A stretch of DNA of 34,797 nucleotides from Fibrobacter sp. UWEL (GTDB lineage: Bacteria > Fibrobacterota > Fibrobacteria > Fibrobacterales > Fibrobacteraceae): contig NZ_FRBE01000026.1 in NCBI RefSeq assembly GCF_900142535.1, positions 1-34,797 of the forward strand. The letters run 5' to 3'. Position numbers and translations under genes: made by a program. The notes beneath the pieces are model-generated. The model was not told the DNA's origin. It saw only the letters and a list, made by a program, of their open reading frames with translations, and did not search any database. Of this stretch, positions 7,102 through 15,163 are shown piece by piece (position 1 is the first letter of the stretch; each line of letters begins with the position of its first letter).

Positions 7102-8247
7102 ATGATGGACGTTGATGAGAAGCAGACGGTAGAGTCTAAGAGAATCCTGGAGTTGCTGTTCTCCTATATGCCGAAGATTGCGGCAGAACGCAAGATGGAT
7201 AATCTGCTTGTGCTGATGGCTGACCTTGGTCGAGCCATGGTTTCTGCTGACCGTTGTTCCTTGTGGCTTGTGGATGAGGAAAACGGCGAACTTTGGACAA
7301 AGGTTGCTCATGGCGTCAGTGAACTTCGTATTCCCCAGAACGCAGGCTTTGCCGGTTGTACCGTTATTACGGGCGAACCCTTGCTGATCAAGGATGCTTA
7401 CCTTGACCCCAGGTTTGACCGTCGTAGTGATGAGAAAACGCACTACCATACAAAGTCTGTGCTGACGGTGCCCCTGATGGATTCCATTGGAAACGTCATG
7501 GGGGTATTCCAGGCTATTAACAAGCAAGGCGAGGTTCAGGAATTTACTGAACAGGATCTGGAACACTTGCGCTTGACTGCAGTGTATTCCGCAAAGACTG
7601 TGGAATCCGCCATGCTGACTGCAGAACTTGAAGCTACCCAGCGTGAAATTATCCATACCTTGGGTGAGGCGTCCGAATACCGCAGTCAGGAAACGGGTGA
7701 CCACATCCAGCGTGTGGCGGAAACCTCTAGAAAGTTGGCTGAATACTTGAAGCTTCCTCCGGAAGAGGTGGAGAAGATCCACTTGGCAGCTCCCATGCAT
7801 GACTTGGGCAAGATCGCCATTCCCGATGCTGTGCTGAACAAGCCGGGCAAGCTTACGGAAGAAGAATATGCCATCATGAAGACTCATGCGGAACTGGGCT
7901 TCAAGATGCTGTGCAATTCCAAGAGAAAGCTTTTGCGCTTTGCAGCAAATGTGTCCCGCGCTCATCATGAACGTTGGGATGGTAAGGGTTATCCCTTGGG
8001 CTTGAAGGGCGAGAGCATTCCTCTGGCAGGCCGTATTTGTGCCGTAGCCGATGTGCTGGATGCTTTGGCTAGTTATCGCTGCTACAAGGCTCCTTGGCCG
8101 GAAGAAAAGGTGAAGGAAGAATTCATCAAGATGAGCGGTTCCCAGTTCCAGCCGGAAATTGTGGACGCACTCATTGAGCATTGGGATGAAGTGTTTGCCT
8201 GCTATCGTGTGCAAGCAAATCCCGAAGACGGCGACATCCGTAGATAG
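7102..8247 (+). CDS. GAF and HD-GYP domain cyclic-di-GMP phosphodiesterase
   Basis: Predicted signalling enzyme that hydrolyses cyclic di-GMP, with a sensory GAF domain. The protein has 381 residues (a second Met follows immediately). The GAF domain spans about residues 22-175 (SADRCSLWLVDEENGELW, then VLTVPLMDSIGNVMGVFQAIN). An HD-GYP domain follows from about 185 to 360, with HDLGKIAIPD for the metal-binding HD and HHERWDGKGYPLGL for the HH and GYP signatures, so the catalytic residues look intact. There is no signal peptide or membrane segment, so it is cytosolic. It is not in an operon. A duplicated hairpin repeat follows it. Confidence 0.9.
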   Translation: MMDVDEKQTVESKRILELLFSYMPKIAAERKMDNLLVLMADLGRAMVSADRCSLWLVDEENGELWTKVAHGVSELRIPQNAGFAGCTVITGEPLLIKDAYLDPRFDRRSDEKTHYHTKSVLTVPLMDSIGNVMGVFQAINKQGEVQEFTEQDLEHLRLTAVYSAKTVESAMLTAELEATQREIIHTLGEASEYRSQETGDHIQRVAETSRKLAEYLKLPPEEVEKIHLAAPMHDLGKIAIPDAVLNKPGKLTEEEYAIMKTHAELGFKMLCNSKRKLLRFAANVSRAHHERWDGKGYPLGLKGESIPLAGRICAVADVLDALASYRCYKAPWPEEKVKEEFIKMSGSQFQPEIVDALIEHWDEVFACYRVQANPEDGDIRR

Positions 8248-8256
8248 AATGATGCA

Positions 8257-8279
8257 GAGGGGCGCTGAAGCGCCTCCTC
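8257..8279 (+). repeat. GC-rich hairpin after the HD-GYP gene
   Basis: GAGG-GGCGC pairs with GCGCC-CCTC across a TGAA loop with one bulged T, 9 nt after the stop codon. No T-tract follows, so it may stabilise the mRNA 3' end rather than terminate. Confidence 0.45.
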
Positions 8280-8318
8280 AGAGGATTACTTTATTTGAAT
8301 TGGTGACGGGGCGGGGGT

Positions 8319-8460
8319 GCTCGAGGGGACAACGTCCCCAATCCTGATGGATAACGGGGGATCCAAGGGGGTGTAGCCCCGAAATAAAAGGGGAGCTCGA
8401 GGGGACAACGTCCCCAATCTTGAGAAATAACGGGGGTTCCAAGGGGGTGTAACCCCCTTG
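8319..8460. repeat. Tandem double-hairpin repeat, two copies with 76-bp period
   Basis: Two copies begin at 8319 and 8395 and match over about 62 nt with few differences. Each holds a perfect GGGGAC-AAC-GTCCCC hairpin and a second hairpin around AGGGGGTGTA. In copy 2 the second hairpin is a perfect 9-bp stem (8440-8460), while in copy 1 the right arm is shorter. The block lies between the HD-GYP gene and a terminator and is non-coding; a minus-strand open frame through it is Pro/Gly-rich and spurious. Confidence 0.8.
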
Positions 8461-8466
8461 CATGAT

Positions 8467-8500
8467 AAAAAAGACCTTAGCTTTCGCTAAGGTCTTTTTT
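8467..8500. terminator. Strong bidirectional terminator
   Basis: A perfect 15-bp stem with a TTTC loop: six A, GACCTTAGC, then GCTAAGGTC and six T. It serves the plus-strand unit and, on the other strand, ends tRNA-Phe 3 nt away. Confidence 0.92.
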
Positions 8501-8502
8501 CG

Positions 8503-8575
<73 letters not shown>

Positions 8576-8589
8576 GTTTTGGTAGCCCA

Positions 8590-8618
8590 AATATAGTACA
8601 TGTTGAAAAGCTTGTCAA
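8590..8618 (-). promoter_or_regulatory. Near-consensus promoter of tRNA-Phe
   Basis: On the minus strand a perfect TTGACA (8618-8613), a 17-nt spacer and TATATT (8595-8590), 14 nt before the tRNA. It is the best sigma70 match in the window and shows that this organism uses ordinary -35/-10 spacing. Confidence 0.85.
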
Positions 8619-8632
8619 GGGTAAATAGAATA

Positions 8633-8661
8633 TTACTGAGATTTTTTCCTTTTTTTATAAT
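8633..8661 (+). promoter_or_regulatory. Candidate promoter of the CotH lipoprotein gene
   Basis: TTACTG (8633-8638), 17 nt, TATAAT (8656-8661). A TAAATT at 8669-8674 is an alternative -10. Either would give a leader of about 65-80 nt to the GTG at 8749. It is divergent from the tRNA-Phe promoter. Confidence 0.45.
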
Positions 8662-8748
8662 AATCTTCTAAATTTAGCTTTGAGATGATGGTACTGGGAT
8701 TCCGAGATAGTGGTGTTTTCGGATGAATCCTTATTTATAGGTAGAATT

Positions 8749-11229
8749 GTGCAGGTTTTCAAAAAACTGAATTATTTGGCAGCTTTGGGCTGCTTGGGAC
8801 TTTCTTTTGCAAGTTTGGTTGCTTGCGTTGATGAAGAAGCCGCTGCTAAACCTGGTAATGGTAATATTGTTGTAGGTCCGTCTGGCGATACTCTTGTGGT
8901 TAACCCTGTGACTGGCGATTCCAGCAAGCAGCAGATTGATACTGTGACCCATATTGATCCGGTTACTGGCGACACAATCAAGAAAATTGATACTCTTTTG
9001 ATTCCCTTGGACACCACTATGCATTGGGTGGGTAACTCCGCCTTGCTGATTACGGAAATTGCTCCGGTGAACTTGAGCTGGACAGATGAAGAAGGTGGCG
9101 ATCCGGGTTGGGTCGAAATTTATAATGCTGGTTCCGAAGCCGCAAACCTGAAGGGTTATGCTCTGGTGGAAACGACTGCCAAGGGCCGTAAGTGGATCTT
9201 TGGTGATGAACTGATTGCTGCAAAGAGCTTCCGTACCGTATTCTGCGACAAGAGAAACTTGGTAACGGCTCCCAGCGATACTGAACTCGGTAAGGGTCGT
9301 ACTCATACCAACTGGAAGTTGGAAAAGGATGGCGGTACCGTTTATCTGGTAGACCAGTATTTTGGTATTCGTGATTCCGTGCAGTATCCTGCTCTGGAAT
9401 CCGGCATTAGCTGGGGCATTGTAGATGGAGGCGCCTGGAAGTATTTTGGTACCCCCACTCCGGAAAAGGCTAACAATGCTCAGACGGCTTACGATGGAAT
9501 GGCTCCTGAATTCCAGTTCAATGGTTCCCAGGGCGGTTTCTACAAGGAAGCAGTTCAGCTGAACGCTCCGACTGTAAGCGGTGGCCTGAAGGTTCGTTGC
9601 ACCCAGAATGGTTCTGCTCCTACCAAGGACTCTCCGGAATTCAACCAGACCATCACCATCGAAGAAAATACGGTCCTTCGTTGTGCCGCCTTCAAGGATG
9701 GCCTCTTGACCAAGAAGGTGGTGACCAATACCTACTTCGTCGGTGAATCCGTAAAGATGCCTGTGGTGGCTGTAAGTGTGGATTCCACATTCTTCCGCGA
9801 TCATTATGTGCCGAAGTCTAAGTGTGGTAGCGATAATCCGAAGTCCTGTCCTGCTGGCTTGATGGCAGATGTGGAATTCCCGGTTCATGTGGAATACTTC
9901 GCTGAAGGTAGCTCTTCCAAGGAAAAGGCATGGGAAATTGATGCCGGTATTTCTCTGATGGGTGGCTGGAGCCGCGTGGCTGACAAGAAGTCCGTGGCTG
10001 TGGTCATGCGCGAAGAATATGAAGCTGGCTGGCTGAAGTATCCTTTGTTCGAAACTCGCAAGGATTTGAATAACAAGTTCAAGGGATTTAACCTCCGTAA
10101 CAATGGTAACCGTTTCGTCAGTGACTACATCGAAGATGCTGTAGGCGGTGCTGCTTTGGAAGGCAGCGGTGTGGATTACCAGCGTAGCCGCCAGGTGGTT
10201 GTGTTCTATAACGGTAAGTACTGGGGCATTCATGACATGCGTGAACGCTTCAACAAGAACTATGTAGAAACCAATTATGATATTGATGCCGGTACTGTGG
10301 AAATGGTCAAGATTCTTGGCCATGCGGATAGCATGCTGACTGGTAATACCGTTTCTGCTGTGAACAACTTCACTGCTCTCTTGAATTTTGTGGGTACTAG
10401 TGACTTCAGCGGCGAAAATAACGAAAGCTATGCTGCTGTGAAGGGCTTGATGGATCTGGGCAACTATGCGGACTATATGGCTGCTGAAATCTATTACAAG
10501 AACGGTGACTGGCCCAACAATAACGTCCGTGCATGGCAGGCTCCGGGTCAGCCCTGGAAGTTCATGATCTACGACCTTGACCACGGATTTGGCTGGAAGT
10601 GGGGCGTGAATAACGGTGAATTTGATGCATCTTCTACCAACATGTTTAGCTGGATCAAGAAGGGCGGTGGAAATGTTCCCTGTAAGGTTACGGGTTGCTT
10701 TGCTAACCTCTATATTCAGCTGATCAAGAATCCTGAATTCAAGCGCCTCTTTGTGAACCATGCCGCAATGCTTTACCAGAATTACGTCAATGGTTCCAAC
10801 GTTTCCTCTATCGTGAATAAGATGGTTGCTACCATGAATTCCTCCGATATGGAACGTGACCTGGAAAAGTTTAAGCAGGAAGAAAAGTACTATCCCGGTG
10901 GCTTCAGCAAGGATGGCGAAATCTTGAAGGACTGGGCTAATGATCGCGATGGTGATATCTTTAGCGAATTCCAGACTGAATTTGGCCTGAGCGGAATGGT
11001 TAACGTAACTATCGCTGCTTCTGGTAACGGTTCTGTCTTGATGGAAGGCGCTAAGCTTCCTGGCGGCAAGGCCTCCTACACTGGCAAGTTCTTCGCTGGC
11101 GTTGGTATGGAAGTGACCGCAGTTCCTGCTGAAGGCGCAATGTTTGTGGGCTGGTCTGACGGTTCTGTGGAAAATCCCCACGTAATCGCTACTGACAGTG
11201 ACGTAAGCATTACTGCTAACTTCAAGTAA
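8749..11229 (+). CDS. Multidomain CotH-kinase lipoprotein with lamin-tail and InlB-type repeat
   Basis: Large surface lipoprotein of 826 residues. The chosen start is GTG 8749, which puts a lipoprotein signal (MQVFKKL, hydrophobic core, lipobox LVAC, Cys26) at the N-terminus and has AGGT about 7 nt upstream; the frame is open to GTG 8710. A linker at about 27-90 has repeated 'NPVTGDS/DPVTGDT' units. A lamin-tail-like domain (about 95-200, LLITEIAPVNLSW, WVEIYNAG) and a chitobiase C-terminal-like domain (about 255-335) follow. A CotH-kinase domain (about 340-690) carries the R-x-x-F/K core and DLDHGFGWKWG, the putative metal-binding site. The C-terminal 70 residues are an InlB-like beta repeat (GAMFVGWSDG). 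CotH domains are protein kinases in Bacillus spore coats; the substrate here is unknown, but cell-surface adhesion or carbohydrate contact fits the accessory domains. It stands alone. Confidence 0.9.
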   Translation: MQVFKKLNYLAALGCLGLSFASLVACVDEEAAAKPGNGNIVVGPSGDTLVVNPVTGDSSKQQIDTVTHIDPVTGDTIKKIDTLLIPLDTTMHWVGNSALLITEIAPVNLSWTDEEGGDPGWVEIYNAGSEAANLKGYALVETTAKGRKWIFGDELIAAKSFRTVFCDKRNLVTAPSDTELGKGRTHTNWKLEKDGGTVYLVDQYFGIRDSVQYPALESGISWGIVDGGAWKYFGTPTPEKANNAQTAYDGMAPEFQFNGSQGGFYKEAVQLNAPTVSGGLKVRCTQNGSAPTKDSPEFNQTITIEENTVLRCAAFKDGLLTKKVVTNTYFVGESVKMPVVAVSVDSTFFRDHYVPKSKCGSDNPKSCPAGLMADVEFPVHVEYFAEGSSSKEKAWEIDAGISLMGGWSRVADKKSVAVVMREEYEAGWLKYPLFETRKDLNNKFKGFNLRNNGNRFVSDYIEDAVGGAALEGSGVDYQRSRQVVVFYNGKYWGIHDMRERFNKNYVETNYDIDAGTVEMVKILGHADSMLTGNTVSAVNNFTALLNFVGTSDFSGENNESYAAVKGLMDLGNYADYMAAEIYYKNGDWPNNNVRAWQAPGQPWKFMIYDLDHGFGWKWGVNNGEFDASSTNMFSWIKKGGGNVPCKVTGCFANLYIQLIKNPEFKRLFVNHAAMLYQNYVNGSNVSSIVNKMVATMNSSDMERDLEKFKQEEKYYPGGFSKDGEILKDWANDRDGDIFSEFQTEFGLSGMVNVTIAASGNGSVLMEGAKLPGGKASYTGKFFAGVGMEVTAVPAEGAMFVGWSDGSVENPHVIATDSDVSITANFK

Positions 11230-11248
11230 TGGAATTTACCGAATGTTT

Positions 11249-11277
11249 AAAGCGCGGGCGAAAGTCCGCGCTTTTTT
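11249..11277 (+). terminator. Rho-independent terminator of the CotH gene
   Basis: AAAGCGCGG pairs with CCGCGCTTT across an 8-nt loop and is followed by a T-run, 20 nt after the stop codon. Confidence 0.9.
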
Positions 11278-11309
11278 GCTTTTGAGAAAGACTGACGGCC
11301 TGCAATTTC

Positions 11310-11315
11310 TAAATT
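11310..11315 (+). promoter_or_regulatory. -10-like TAAATT 7 nt before menG
   Basis: TAAATT ends exactly 7 nt before the ATG at 11323, with no Shine-Dalgarno between (GTACCCC). The upstream terminator shows that a new transcript must start in this 45-nt gap, so a leaderless mRNA is the simplest reading. Confidence 0.5.
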
Positions 11316-11322
11316 GTACCCC

Positions 11323-12063
11323 ATGAGCTCAAAGAAGAAAGATCCCAATGAAAAAAGTTATGTTCGTGCCATGTTCGACGAAATTTCCGGACGGTACGAC
11401 TTCCTGAATCATTCTCTGAGCTGTTTTCAGGATATTCTCTGGCGTAGGGCCTGCTGTAAGGAATTGAAAAAGCAGAAGCCCGGCAAACGCCTGCTGGACC
11501 TGTGTGGTGGCACTGGTGACTTTGCGGTGACCTACGAAAAGTTTAACGGTGCTCAGGACGTGGCGATTCTGGGGGACTTTTCCTTCGGGATGCTGAAGGG
11601 TGCGGAAGGCAAGAAAACTTCTGCGGTACCTGTCCAGCTGGATGCCATGAAAATGCCTTTCCAGGACAAGACTTTTGACGTGGTGCTGAATGGCTTTGGC
11701 ATGCGTAACGTGCCTAACGTAGAAGTTGCCCTGAAGGAATCCGCCCGCGTGCTGGACGATGGTGGCTACCTGCAGATTCTTGAATTTTTTGCCCCGCGAA
11801 ATGTATTCAACAAGTTTTTCTACAAGATTCTCGCTCCGCTGTTTATCCCCATTATGGGTGCGTTCTTTAGCAAGAAGGATGCGTACGAGTATCTTGTCAA
11901 TTCCGTCACTAACTTCTTGCCGGTAGCGGACTTTGTGGCCCTTGCGGAAAAGAACGGGATGGAACTGGTCCATGTGAAACCCTGCTTCTTTGGGGTAGCC
12001 TATCGTGTTCTCCTGAAGAAAAGTTCCGGTTCCCTGAATGGAACTGCGCCGGAGGCAAAGTGA
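11323..12063 (+). CDS. menG: Demethylmenaquinone/ubiquinone C-methyltransferase
   Basis: SAM-dependent methyltransferase (UbiE/MenG) that methylates the quinone ring in the last step of menaquinone synthesis. The protein has 246 residues from the ATG at 11323 (a TTG 9 nt earlier is also in frame). The family opening VRAMFDEISGRYDFLNHSLS is present near residue 15. SAM motif I is LLDLCGGTGDFAV (about 60-72), and the family signature GFGMRNVPNVEVALKESARVL follows near 128-148. A typical LEFFAP motif is present. It overlaps ubiX by 4 nt (GTGA), starting a three- or four-gene quinone operon. In a probably anaerobic organism the product is more likely menaquinone than ubiquinone. Confidence 0.93.
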   Translation: MSSKKKDPNEKSYVRAMFDEISGRYDFLNHSLSCFQDILWRRACCKELKKQKPGKRLLDLCGGTGDFAVTYEKFNGAQDVAILGDFSFGMLKGAEGKKTSAVPVQLDAMKMPFQDKTFDVVLNGFGMRNVPNVEVALKESARVLDDGGYLQILEFFAPRNVFNKFFYKILAPLFIPIMGAFFSKKDAYEYLVNSVTNFLPVADFVALAEKNGMELVHVKPCFFGVAYRVLLKKSSGSLNGTAPEAK

Positions 12064-12629
12064 GCCGTTTTATTCTGGGCGTAACAGGGGCTAGCGGGGC
12101 GATTTACGCTACCCGCGTTGCAATGCACCTGAAGCAGCTGGGGCATAGCGTGACTGCCTTGGTGACGTCTCCTGGCCGTGACGTGGTGGCTTACGAAGGC
12201 CAGAATGCTCTTTACGAGCATTGCGATGAAATGCCCGATGTCAATGACTTCTTTGCGGAATGTGCCAGCGGGAGCGCTGACTACGCAGGGATGGCCGTAG
12301 TGCCTTGCTCCATGGGGACCTTGGGACGAATCGCTCACGGGACTTCCGATAACTTGCTGGTACGATCTGCGGACGTGTGTCTCAAGGAACGCCGTCCCTT
12401 GGTGATTGTGCCTCGTGAAATGCCTTACAACTTGATCCACCTGGAAAATATGGAACGCCTGACTCGGGCAGGGGCCGTGGTGATTGCCGCTTCCCCGCAG
12501 TTCTATAGCAAGCCTGCTTCCATCGAGGAATTGGTGGACTCGGTAGTGGTGAAGGTGCTGAAACACCTAGGCATACCTGCGGAACAGCTGAAGAAAATTG
12601 TTAAACCATGGAACAATGAACAATTATGA
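12060..12629 (+). CDS. ubiX: UbiX-family flavin prenyltransferase
   Basis: Makes prenylated FMN, the cofactor of UbiD-type decarboxylases, from FMN and dimethylallyl phosphate. The protein has 189 residues. The N-terminal flavin-binding sequence VTGASGAIYATRVA is at residues 7-20, and the family stretches PCSMGTLGRIAHGTSDNL and PLVIVPREMP are clear. The GTG start overlaps the menG stop. No ubiD is in the window. By gene context it may be the MqnM equivalent of the futalosine menaquinone route. The last five residues (NNEQL) and the stop codon lie inside an AT-rich repeat. Confidence 0.93.
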   Translation: MSRFILGVTGASGAIYATRVAMHLKQLGHSVTALVTSPGRDVVAYEGQNALYEHCDEMPDVNDFFAECASGSADYAGMAVVPCSMGTLGRIAHGTSDNLLVRSADVCLKERRPLVIVPREMPYNLIHLENMERLTRAGAVVIAASPQFYSKPASIEELVDSVVVKVLKHLGIPAEQLKKIVKPWNNEQL

Positions 12630-12687
12630 ATTACGAATTATGAATTCCAAATATCTCATAATTCATCACTCATAACTCACAACTCAT
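12611..12687 (+). repeat. AT-rich degenerate repeat with inverted arms between ubiX and ubiA
   Basis: The segment is built from variants of GAACAAT, GAATTATGAATT and ACTCATAA. GAATTATGA (12635-12643) and TCATAATTC (12656-12664) form a perfect 9-bp inverted repeat. It begins inside the ubiX 3' end and runs to the ubiA start codon, replacing any normal ribosome binding site. It looks like a locally amplified repeat or a small palindromic interspersed element. Confidence 0.6.
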
Positions 12688-13581
12688 ATGCTGAAAAAAA
12701 TTTTGGAATTTGGTCATCTGGTTCGCTTGAGCCATTCCCTGTTCGCCATGCCTTTCGCCATCGGTTCCATGTGGGTGGCAGCAAACGGCTTTAGAGGGAT
12801 GGCGTGGCAGGAGATTGCCCGCATTGTCCTGCTCATCGTTTTGTGCATGGTGACTGCTCGTAACAGCGCCATGAGCTTCAACCGCATTGCGGATGCGGAC
12901 ATTGACGCCAAGAACCCTCGCACTGCCAAGCGCCACCTTCCGGATGGCCGCCTGAGCAAGAAATCCGTCATCGCCTTCCTGGCCATTAACGGCGTGCTGT
13001 TCGTGGTTTGTGCTGCCCTGTTGCAGCCCCTGGCGGGCTTGCTGGCCTTGCCCGTATGGCTGTTGCTGCTGTCTTATTCTTACTGGAAGCGCTTTAGCTG
13101 GCTTTGTCACTGGTTCCTGGGTTTCGCTATCGGCATGAGCCCTCTGGGCGCCTGGATTGCCATTCGCGGGGAGTTCGCCCTATTCCCCATTTTCCTGCTG
13201 GTGATTCTCATGCTGTGGATGGGCGGCTTCGATATTATTTACGCCACTCAGGACGAAGAAATCGACCGTGAGCTGGGCCTCCATTCCGTGCCCGCCCGCT
13301 TTGGTCGCAAGCGTGCCTTGCAGATTGCTTTCTGGAGTCATGTGGCCATGCTTGCCCTGTGCGTGGCTTTTGGCTTTGTGTGGAACATGGGCGCCGCCTG
13401 GTGGGTGGTAACGGGCCTCATGACCGCAGCAATTTCCTACATCCATTTGTTTAGAAAGTCCGACGATCTGGATGCCATGAACCGAGACTTCTTTTTGGCC
13501 AATGTGGCCATTAGCGCTCTGGTGATGGTGGGCCTGATTGTATGGATGATTATGGGAGGTGACGTCAATGTCCTTTTCTAA
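12688..13581 (+). CDS. ubiA: UbiA-family polyprenyltransferase (menaquinone pathway)
   Basis: Integral membrane enzyme that attaches a polyprenyl chain to an aromatic precursor. The protein has 297 residues with about eight or nine membrane segments. Both Asp-rich metal/diphosphate motifs are present: NRIADADIDAKNPRT (about residues 71-85) and YATQDEEIDRELG (about 186-198). With UbiX and MenG beside it, the likely role is 6-amino-6-deoxyfutalosine-derived quinone prenylation (MqnP type), but 4-hydroxybenzoate prenylation cannot be excluded from sequence. The start codon directly follows an AT-rich repeat and has no Shine-Dalgarno. Confidence 0.9.
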   Translation: MLKKILEFGHLVRLSHSLFAMPFAIGSMWVAANGFRGMAWQEIARIVLLIVLCMVTARNSAMSFNRIADADIDAKNPRTAKRHLPDGRLSKKSVIAFLAINGVLFVVCAALLQPLAGLLALPVWLLLLSYSYWKRFSWLCHWFLGFAIGMSPLGAWIAIRGEFALFPIFLLVILMLWMGGFDIIYATQDEEIDRELGLHSVPARFGRKRALQIAFWSHVAMLALCVAFGFVWNMGAAWWVVTGLMTAAISYIHLFRKSDDLDAMNRDFFLANVAISALVMVGLIVWMIMGGDVNVLF

Positions 13582-13792
13582 TAAGAAGTTCACCAACGAA
13601 GATAAGATCAAGATGTTCGAACGCATGGGTGCCACTGGCGCCATCGTCGCCCTGATCTTTGTGTTCCTGCTGGAAACGGGTTACGCCGGACAGTATGTGG
13701 ACTTGGTAAACATGGGCCTGACTGCCATGATTGTGGTCCTGGCGGTTTCGTTGGCGGGAAGCGTCTTCTTTAAGACCCGTCGAGATAAATAA
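13568..13792 (+). CDS. Small membrane protein, unknown function
   Basis: The protein has 74 residues from the ATG at 13568, which has GGGAGG 8 nt upstream; an in-frame GTG at 13559 is less likely. A charged N-terminus (NKKFTNEDKIKMFER) precedes two predicted membrane segments at about 22-38 and 46-64, then a basic tail KTRRDK. It overlaps the 3' end of ubiA by 14 nt, so it is translated from the quinone operon message. I do not recognise the family. Confidence 0.7.
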   Translation: MSFSNKKFTNEDKIKMFERMGATGAIVALIFVFLLETGYAGQYVDLVNMGLTAMIVVLAVSLAGSVFFKTRRDK

Positions 13793-13810
13793 GCTTGTAT
13801 TTTTGAAAGG

Positions 13811-14692
13811 CTAGATTTCCAGATCCGCGGAGTAGACTGTCTGTACTTCTCCGTCGTCGGTCTGGAACAGTAGACTTCCATCGGGTTGCATATCCAGAAT
13901 GCGGCCCGATTTTTTGATGGAGCCTTCGCCATTATTGCGGTTCTCGTCCGTACAGCGGTTGTTCGCCACGATGGTTCCGCGGGCGCCGATGAACTGGTCC
14001 ATCTTTTTCCAGGCGGCAACCCACGGGGAGATGCCGAATGCCTTAAACTGCCCGATGGCGCGTTCCAGATGGCCGATAAGAGCCTGCAGGAGTTTCTCGC
14101 GGTTGATGGCGTGACCTGCAATGGCTTTCAGGGTAGTGACTTCACGGCCCAGGAAAGCGTAGTCCTGAGGGTCGCTGTTCACGTTGATGCCAACGCCAAG
14201 ATTGAAAGCGGGCTTGCCCTGCTGGAAGACGATTTCTGCCAGGATGCCGCAGAACTTACTTCTCCCGAAGAGGATGTCATTGGGCCATTTCACCGTGACG
14301 CGTTGGACCGCCTGGCTGGCTGTTTTTTTTAATTCGTGCTGATCGTCCCCGCGGGGCTCGCCAAGGTCCTGGAGGCTCTGGAATATTTCCGCAAAGGTGA
14401 GGGCTGCCACTTGGGTGATCTGGGGCGTTGTGTTGAGGGGTATGCCGTCCAGAGGAATCAGGATGTTGAAGTAGAGGTTCTTGCCCTCGGGGGAGGCCCA
14501 GGTCCGTTCGTGCCTGCCACGGCCTGCGCTCTGGCTATCGGCGACCACAAGAGCTCCCGGCTGGATGGCGCCGGAGGCAGCCTGCACCTTCATGTAGGTG
14601 TGGGTGCTTTCAATAGTCTTGAATAATTGTGCGGGATTGCCTGCGAAACCGGTCAGGTTCCAGAGGCTAAATTCTTTTTCGGGCGAGAACAT
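13811..14692 (-). CDS. birA: Biotin-protein ligase
   Basis: Activates biotin with ATP and attaches it to a lysine of biotin carboxyl carrier proteins. The protein has 293 residues. The catalytic motif GRGRHERTWASPEGKNLYFN is at about 57-76, KWPNDI near 137-142, and the LGVGINVNS turn follows at about 167. There is no N-terminal winged-helix, so this is a monofunctional ligase that does not repress biotin genes. A short spacer rich in charged residues (EPRGDDQHELKKTASQ, about 111-126) is inserted before KWPND. It lies 9 nt downstream of the secreted-protein gene, in one transcription unit. It converges on the ubiA operon with an 18-nt gap and no terminator. Confidence 0.93.
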   Translation of the reverse strand: MFSPEKEFSLWNLTGFAGNPAQLFKTIESTHTYMKVQAASGAIQPGALVVADSQSAGRGRHERTWASPEGKNLYFNILIPLDGIPLNTTPQITQVAALTFAEIFQSLQDLGEPRGDDQHELKKTASQAVQRVTVKWPNDILFGRSKFCGILAEIVFQQGKPAFNLGVGINVNSDPQDYAFLGREVTTLKAIAGHAINREKLLQALIGHLERAIGQFKAFGISPWVAAWKKMDQFIGARGTIVANNRCTDENRNNGEGSIKKSGRILDMQPDGSLLFQTDDGEVQTVYSADLEI

Positions 14693-14701
14693 AGGGCTGG
14701 A

Positions 14702-15136
14702 CTATTTGTCCTTATTCAAGTCTTCCAGCATTTTCATGGCTTCTTCCGGGAAAATCAGGAAGTATTCCTTCTTGCGGTCTTCGAAAAGCTGGAGCAAGCG
14801 TTCCTGCTCGAACTGTTCGCGGTCGATGTTCTGCATGAAGAATTCATCACGGGCGAAGTCGCGGGTGGTCATGAGTTTCTTCATTTCTTCGGAAAGATCG
14901 ACCTGATCCCAGAGAATGTAGTAGGAACCGGTAAAGCCGTCGGAGAACACGTTCACGTCCAAGGTAACTGCGTTTGCCTTGGAGGAGTCCACCATCTTGA
15001 CGGTGGTTTCTCGCTTTTCGGGACGGAAGACGTCCACGTCCTTTGCCTGAAGGGGGGTGTCCTGGGCCATAGCCGAAGAGACCGCCATGAAGGCGGCTGC
15101 GATAAAGGGAATGACTCTGGATACCTCGTAACTCAT
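14702..15136 (-). CDS. Small exported protein, unknown function
   Basis: The protein has 144 residues from the ATG at 15136 (an in-frame TTG at 15145 is rejected because it lies on the -10 element). A Sec signal peptide of about 25 residues ends AMA-QD. The mature protein has a beta-rich first half (TLDVNVFSDGFTGSYYILWDQVDL) and an acidic helical tail (REQFEQERLLQLFEDRKKEY). I recognise no family. It is the first gene of a two-gene unit with birA. Confidence 0.75.
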   Translation of the reverse strand: MSYEVSRVIPFIAAAFMAVSSAMAQDTPLQAKDVDVFRPEKRETTVKMVDSSKANAVTLDVNVFSDGFTGSYYILWDQVDLSEEMKKLMTTRDFARDEFFMQNIDREQFEQERLLQLFEDRKKEYFLIFPEEAMKMLEDLNKDK

Positions 15137-15143
15137 GGATACC

Positions 15144-15149
15144 AATATA
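15144..15149 (-). promoter_or_regulatory. -10-like TATATT 7 nt before a start codon
   Basis: On the minus strand TATATT is followed by exactly 7 nt and the ATG at 15136. There is no Shine-Dalgarno in the gap (GGTATCC). Confidence 0.5.
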
Positions 15150-15163
15150 CGTAATTCAAACGA

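Noticed and set aside
8319-8460. Two-copy repeat as a CRISPR array
   Set aside because: Only two copies, with repeat-like rather than unique sequence between them, and no cas genes nearby.
8731-11181. Open minus-strand frame of 816 codons opposite the CotH gene
   Set aside because: It mirrors the codon bias of the plus-strand gene, is His/Thr/Ser-rich without recognisable domains or a signal peptide, and has no ribosome binding site. The plus strand has clear domains.
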